The notes beneath the pieces are model-generated. The model did no database searches. It saw nothing but the letters and a program-made list of their open reading frames with translations, and was not told the DNA's origin. DNA of 64,000 bases, taken from positions 16,842,001-16,906,000 of the forward strand of contig NC_054758.1 of assembly GCF_018143015.1 (NCBI RefSeq), in the 5' to 3' direction. Source of the DNA: Lytechinus variegatus. Taxonomy: Eukaryota > Echinodermata > Echinoidea > Temnopleuroida > Toxopneustidae. Position 1 is the stretch's first letter, and the number at the start of each line of letters is the position of its first letter. Below are positions 54,801 through 63,143 of this stretch, in pieces. The position numbers and the translations under genes were made by a program.

Positions 54801-57800
54801 ATCAGCACACATATTCAAATGAAAATTTTCATGCAGGTTACCTTGATTCTAAAGGGGCGATACTATCATAACTGCTTTGTCTCGTCTCACTCTTGTCGAT
54901 AATATCCCAGCTGGAATCTGTTTTCTGATCGTCTTTGTCATCCCAGAATGAGGCGGTGCTGGAATCCTTGAAACCTCTGCAAAAAGATAGAAGAATGCAA
55001 CTTTCTGAAAGGTAATTCCATGAAATATAAATAATTCATATTTTTTTTATGTCCACCCTCCATTTTCATCTTACTTTATGTACTAGTCAAGCCATGGTAA
55101 TCTGAGAGTATTTATATTATATTGGATGGCTCAGAATGGAATACGAGAAATATACAAGTTCAGGAAATATTCCACAAATCGCAGATGAGTGGAAATATTG
55201 GCCCTAGCGACTGGAATATTTCTGGTATTTCATGAAATAACTCCATCCAATATCATCATCTATCCACACCCCCCCAAAAAAAGGGAGAAATTTGATTTAA
55301 CAAGTCATATCACTTATCACATTATGCCATTTTTCACTTCATAGGATCAATTTTGGTCGTTGACATGCGACTTGCATGTAGTTCATTAGACGTCATGGAG
55401 CATAGTTGTGCTCTATACTGCGCATTGCATTGCTTTCATTGCTGTACGCGTTGTATATTTCACGCATTCGTATACACGCCCTTAACTGTTGAATAAGCTC
55501 TCATATTCAATAGCAAATTTTGTACCAGAGTCTATGGGATATTTGTTGGATTTCGGTCCTTTCTAGGGATACACTCTGATACTGCACAGGCAACTGATGC
55601 AGACAAAAATATGCGTTTTTATTGCATCGCTAGAACACTCTATATGGATTATAAATACAACTTATCACACACCGTGGAGAGAAAGCATTTCATGAAGGGC
55701 TTGAATATAAGGGATCGGATGTTCATACTAGTACTTTACAGAATTGCCATTCTGCTAAGGCCCTGTGACATGTCACTCCGTTCGTGCAAGCCTTGCGGGT
55801 GCAACAAAGTTTTGAGCATGTTCACAAATTTGTTGCGTGCAAATCAGAATAGCGTGCACTTCTGCGGCCAACTGCGTGAGAGATACCGCCAATGCGGGCG
55901 ACCTGCGGGTAGCAAAAATAGTTACTCGCAAGTCACACGCAAGGCTTGCAATGAACGAAGCGACAGGGCCTTTACAATCTCATTCCTAGATGAATGCTTT
56001 ATTAGCTGTTATCATGAGAATTATTATGAGGGAATCATTATTGTGAATTGCACTCATATGGAAAGCAGATTACAAATTCAATGCCACAATTAACTTTGAT
56101 GTGGCAGAAACACTGTATACATTCAATTCTATAAAACTGTTGATAAATCATACAAGTGGAATGCCTCTGGCCGTCTCACCTGCATCACGCGGTTCAATAT
56201 AGCAGCAGTGCTGACTTTGAATACTACTCTAATACCTTGGTCACATTTGCTCTACGGCGGCCGTACGGCGAGTCGACAACAGCCGTTTCAACATTTTTTT
56301 GTACCAACTACATATAGGTGGTTTGAATTGAAATTAATAAAACGGCTGTTGTCGACTCGCCATACGGCCGCCGTAGATCAAATGTGACCAAGGTATAACT
56401 CGCACGAGATGTTCAGTGATACATGGTTACTCTTATGTCCACTTTTTATGAACTAGACCAATAAACTTACAGAGATATGATGGTTATTCAACAAAAAACA
56501 CCAACATGGCCAAAGTTCATTGACCTTACATGACCTTTGACCTTGATCATGAGACCTGAAACTTGCACAAAATATTCAGTGATGCTTGATTACTATTATG
56601 TCCAAGTTTCATGAATCAGATCCATAAACTTTCAAAGTTTTGATGGGAATTCAACAGATATCCCCAATTCGGCCAAAGTTCATTGACCCTAAATGACCTT
56701 TGACCTTGGTCATGTGAGGTGAAACTCATGCAGGATGTTCAGTGATACTTGATTAACCTTATGTCCAAGTTTCATGAACTAGGTCCATATCTTTTCTAAG
56801 TTATGATGACATTTCAAAAACTTAACCTCAGGTTAAGATTTCAATGTTGATTCCTCCAACATGGTCTAAGTTCATTGACCCTAAATGACCTTTGACCTTG
56901 ATCATGTGACATGAAACTTTAATAGGATGTTCAGTAATACTTGATTAACCTTATGGCCAAGTTTCATGAACTAGGTCCATATACTTTCTAAGTTATGATG
57001 TCATTTCAAAAACTTAACCTCAGGTTAAGATTTGATGTTGACGCCGCCGCCGCCGCCGTCGGAAAAGCGGCGCCTATAGTCTCACTCTGCTTCGCAGGTG
57101 AGACAATAAAAAACACAAAAAGATTTAGTATGTGACATCATCAACAAATGCCACAATATCTGTAGTTTACAACACTTGCTTTAACATTTCTGAATCTTTA
57201 CATACAGGGATAATTTTCTTGGTATCGCATGGTAATTTGCTACAAAATTTCAGTACAGAGCATGGATGAAAGCTTTTCTTTCACAAGAAGAAATGGTAAT
57301 CAAATTTGGAAAGTAAAATTATTCCCCGGTGGGTGTTTCATAAAGCTGTTCGTAAGTTAAGAGCAACTTTAAGAATGACTGGTGATCCTTTCTTGTGGTA
57401 AATGGTATATTGAATTGGCGATGGTTTAGCGCGTAGGAAGGATTCACCAGTCGTTCTCAAAGTCGCTCTTAACTTACAAACGGCTTTATGAAACAGCCCC
57501 CTGGCTTACCTCGATGAGGAAGATGAACTACGTGAAAAGCCGGTGTCATAATCATCAAAGAAATCCCTGGATCTTGACCGACTGCTTCCACTGCCTGATT
57601 TGACCGGGTTGACCTGTTCAATGGTCTGCATATCGTTCATGGCTGAATGTGATACTCCACTGCGATAAGAATAAAAAATATATCACCATGAATATCAATA
57701 ATCAATACTATTTAATATCCCCACCCACATATTACCCATAGTGGAGCATTGTGGCCCTGTGGATTAGTCTTCTGACTCTGAAACAGAGGGTTGTGGATTC

Positions 57801-60800
57801 GAATCCCAGCCATGGCGTAATTTCCTTCAGCAAGAAACTCATCCACATTGTGCTGCACTCAACCCAGGTGAGATGAATGGGTACCTGGCAGGAATTTATT
57901 CCTTGAAATGCCATCGTGCTGTAAAGGGCTGCGGGGCTAAAGCCAGGGTAATAATATCTCAGTCCTTTGGAAGCGCATCTACGTTATGCGGTACTGTGAC
58001 ATGCACTACACAAGAACTGCGTTATAATCATTATTATTATAACTTATAGTTATGATATTGCCATTGCAGCATAATTATTATCAGTAGTAGTACCGTAGTT
58101 CATTTCGTATTTCAAACAAAAGATATAACAGAGGTGTATGTATGAACAGAAAGAAAAAAAATCAATAACATCAATGTGTGTTACATAAGGGAAATGATGA
58201 GAGTTCCTAACACATTAAAAAAAGATTACTCATCATGAATTCAAGATTATGTGTAGTTTGAGCTGCAATGTTTTTATTTTACAATCTTCATACAAAGTCA
58301 ATCATTATCAAATACATATATTCAAATTTTTCCTTGGAATTTCTGACTAAATTCTACAATTTGAAACACTTAAAAGAAAGTTTATATTTAATCAGCATTT
58401 TTCACACAATGCATCACTACAAACTGATGTTTAGCAGACCTGCCAACCTCTGGGAATGAATGAGTGCATTCTGTGATAAAAAAAAAAACTGTATTTTTCC
58501 CCAAAAAAGTGTATTTCACAATAAAATGCTGCATGCAAGCTAAAATGCGCACTGCTCTTGCAGAAGAAAAAAAACCCCATTAAAACATGTGTAAAATTCA
58601 TCCTGGTTTTAACAAAATGATTGAAAAAAAAACACCCAATTACCTGAAATTGCATAGATCTAATAACCATATTTGTGTAAGTTTTATGAAATATAGAAAT
58701 TATTTTTCTCCATAAATTACGATTTTGTAAAAAAAACTAAGTAATTTTTTTTTCTTTTACAAAATCATATTTCTTAAAGAAAAAACGTACTGGTTGGCAG
58801 GTCTAGTTTAGCTAGGCAGAAAAGTGAATAATAAATTGCAAAGAACACACTTACCCTCTTCCAGTATAACCCATTCCAAGGCGTTCCATCTGTTTGGCTT
58901 TGTTTGGATTTTCTTTCTTCAATTTCTCCTCCTGTTTCTTCATCTCGACTGACATGTCCTTGTAGGCAAGACGCATGGATGCCCTGAATACATATTCACA
59001 ACAAAGAGAAACTTTAGTAGAGATTAACAAGTGAATTCATCTAACAAGGTTAATGCTCTTTTATAGATATTATGTTCAATTTAATATTGACATGACAGAA
59101 AAGCCTGCATATCTAATATTCTAAGAATGTCTCAAAAGAAGGAGAGGTCACATTTTGAATATGCAACAACTTTGTTGATTTAATTTAATTTTAGTACAAA
59201 TGATGACCTCTTGATAACACTGATGTTAAACTGTCAACCTCAAAGATAGTTGTCATACATTTGTCATACATTTGAGAAAAATCAATTCAGAGAAGACTTA
59301 AATACCCCCCACCGAAATATTTTTTTTAAATGTATGTATTTGTGCCAGGTTACTGTTACCAGAGATGCTAACTGATAGCTCAAAAAAATCCTGAAAACCC
59401 AGGCCGGGGTCCAGGGGCCCTGCCCCTGGACCCCGGCGGGGTCAAGGGCGAAGCCCCCTGAAGCTGGAACGTTTTCTTATTCTTTAGAGGGCTGAAATCA
59501 TTAATCTACAGTAGTACATAACAAATAATTAATGACATAATAAACTTCATATCATAGGCAAGAAAGGTGCTCAAAAAAAAAATCATGTAACCCGTACTCA
59601 TTACGTATTACGGTACGGGTTAACCTGCTGCGGGTTAATATGCTGCGGCCAATGGGTGCGACTCGGGACGGGTGTATGTAGCAGCTGGGGTGCCCTTTTT
59701 CACTCACTGTACTCATCAACAAGACAATCCTATACTATTGAAAATCCATAAATCACAATTTCTATCAAAATGATGGATAGTTCACACATATTGAATTGAT
59801 GAATACGCACCAGAGAACACATATTTCATGGTAGCAAATAGGTTTTCAGCTGAAATCCCGCGGCAGACAACCAATCACTCACGCAGCAGCAGGCAATTGC
59901 AGCCACACCGGGCCGTGCTTCGAGCGGTTCTACCGGGCGATCGCCCGACTGGGATATAGCGCTGACACCCGTATCCCTGCAGGGTATAGGGCGGCGTTTG
60001 CAACTGCTACAATGTATTGCTCGCGCGTACCGTGCAAGTACAGTACCAGCATAGAGATGTACATCTCTATGAGTACCAGCTAAACTTCATGCTGCGCACA
60101 ACGCTAATAATTTTCCGTCTGCGCAAATTGGCCATCCAAAATTGAAATTGCGCTCTCCGTAGCGAACTCCGTGACAAGATTTGGAGGGGAAATTTTTACG
60201 GATTTCACTTTGACAATCGATTTTTTTTTCCGGAATATTTTTCAGCAAAGGAAAAAATCCGGAATTCCGGAAAAATCCGGAAAATTAGCAACTCTGTGTT
60301 ACTAATGTCACTCACATGTAGAATCAATGAGATTTCCATTTATTGGCGTACACAAGATATTTTCTGCAAGAACTACAAGAAGCTATCGGCTTCTTGAGTG
60401 CCTGTATTATTTGCATAGAGAGAATGAAGGCCATGGGACACCTTACGACTGGTCTACAGCTGGCTGCAACTGAATGAGGGGAGATTTGACGTCACAGCTC
60501 TTGTCAGCTTGAGAATTGCAGACCAATCAGAGACAAATCGCAAGGAAAATCGTAAGGATTTGATGAATCCTTGATGTTGAATCCTTACAACTTTCAGCCA
60601 ATCGGACTGCAGATTCGCACTTAAATACCGACACGTACTTGATATGCAACGCGCATACGCAGTAGTATTTTCTCAGTTGCTATGGCAAAAAGCGCATGCA
60701 TGAGTTGCAGACAAAAGGGTAGTCGGATCACAAGGTGTGTGGTGTCGAGGCTTATGACTACCTTGCGATTCATGTTCTCTCACTCAGTCACAGACCAGTC

Positions 60801-63091
60801 GGGTTGTAAGGTGTGCATGGCCTTCAGTTGGTGTTCGTTGAAATGATTTTCGAAAATTGTCACCAGAAAAGGCCAAAGGAATATAAGATGATCTTTCATT
60901 TGGATCTTTACATGGAAGCTCCTAGGACAACCCAAGACATTTTAAAATCATTGAAGTCATTGGCCTGAATTCACAAAGATGGTTTTGAAAACCCACAGTT
61001 GAGTCCATGGTTTATGCAGATTTCCTCTATGAATTACGCTTATTTACCACGTATATTAAAAAAAATGCCCAATGCTGATGCACACTTTTGTCACAGTACA
61101 CCAAATTGACACCTGTGGTTATCCACTCTAATTTATTCACGAGTCCACTGTTTTGAATTACTGAGTCCACTCTTCAATCAGTGGACTCGTGAATAAAATA
61201 CCGTGGATCCCCATGGTAATGGGCGTCAATTTGGCGCACCGTGACAAAAGCGCGTATCAGCACTGGACATTTTTTATGTATACGCGCCCAATACGCGCTA
61301 AATCAAGCACTATATCTTAAGGAAATCTGCATAAACCAGAGATTCAACCATGGGTTTTCAAAACCACCTTTGTGAATTCGGGCCAAAATGATTGAAAGAC
61401 AAATTTTGAGAGCAGGGCCCTGTCTTACAAAGAGTTACGATTGAACCAATCAGTCGTAACTCTATGGAAATCCATCATTGTCATAACTATTTCTACAGGA
61501 AATTTGCAAAATGTCCTTTGTAAACAAAGGAGAACACCCCAAATTGTCAATAAATCAATGAATTTATGGATATACATTCATATCTAGAATTTGTTTTTAA
61601 TAAACATGCATTTTATATGTTGACTTTGCTGGCTTTCTATAGATGCGATTGATCGGATAAATCGCAAATCAATCGCAACTCTTTGTAAGACGGGCCCCAG
61701 GACTTACATCCTGGCTTCTTCCTCTTCTTTCGTCTTGGCTTTCTGAAGCTCTGCCATCTTGGCGTTCTCTTCCCTCATCTTATCCTGTTGCTGAGCCTGA
61801 GATTCTATATCATCAAAGTTTGCTTTGACCTTCTGAGCTCCGAGACCTTTGCCTTTTCTCACACCAAGCTGATGGATAAAAAAAATTACAATAAAAGAAT
61901 ATTGTTATCACTGTTATCCATTTCACAGACTTTATCCAAAAAGAAGAAAATTCAAAACTGGATGAAGAAATCAAACCCTTATAGCAAAACTTCCACATTT
62001 TCTAAAATTTTAAAATCAATCAAATGGAATTGAAAAAAGGAGGATTTCTCAATCTCCTTGCTAAATCTAAAGGTAAATGCCAGTTTTGGTAACGATATCA
62101 AAATGAGTTCGTACAGAATTCAATGAAATGACCACCAAAGTGTCTGTTTGCATAAATAAAGAATATGTGCCAAAGGATTCTGGAAGAAATTGTGTAATTG
62201 GTGAGAAATTAGCAAATAAGCACAGGATTCGGGTCAAGCGTCTGGCACGACATTCAAAGCGATAATAATACACTGTCCCACGTGCGCTTATCTGTGTTGG
62301 TGATCTTCAGTGTGAATATTTTTCAGCGTAGATTTCAAGATTTCACAAAGTTCAGTTTATGTGACTGTACGAGATCTAGATCCTCGATGATATACTGACA
62401 ATTAAGCCTGGTTTTACAGACTTTCTGATGAAATCAGTGTTTACTGCAACTACTGGCATAAGATCTCACAATGAGTCATTCCTCCCTGAGATGGCGCTAT
62501 AGCTATAATAAGAATGTGCCTAGATGATCAAGATCAGCATTATCTTACCCCTTTCTTTGCGCTTGCAGGTTTCCTCTGTCCTATAGTGGGTTTCCTTGGT
62601 TCTACTTTGACCTGAGAGGGCGACGTACTGAGAGCAGCTTCAACGTTAGGTGCACCTACTGATTCTTCGGGGGCTGAGAAGGGTACATTGATATGCAACA
62701 GGGTTTATTGCATCATAAAAGGATGTATTGAAACATCAAGGAAACATAAATGCCATATTCTGAAGTCGAGTTTAATTTAAACTCAGGTTTAAAGTTGTGG
62801 TGTAAGTATGGACAGCCAATTGTTACATAATCACTAACAGTAGAGATATCATACTTTCAGCTCATTTGGCTATCAAATCATTCATAATTGTGTAGGAAGT
62901 ATAAATAGATGATTGTCTTTACCATCTGCGAATCAGGAAAGAGCACAGTACACATTAGATACATCCAACTACATATAAATTTTGATACTTTTGGCTTCCC
63001 ATACTTAAACAACTTTAAACCTGAGTTTAAGTTAAACCTAACTTCAGAATACGGGCCATCGAGTTTACAAGGCATTTAGTAAGAACAAATT

Positions 63092-63143
<52 letters not shown>

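Noticed and set aside
55611-56093. 160-residue Cys-rich ORF
   Set aside because: It runs through intron sequence, the whole 55757-55974 MITE and beyond; no homology recognised and no splice signals.
57751-57820. tRNA gene
   Set aside because: A/B-box-like sequence is present, but acceptor and anticodon stems do not close and a SINE body with ATT tail follows.
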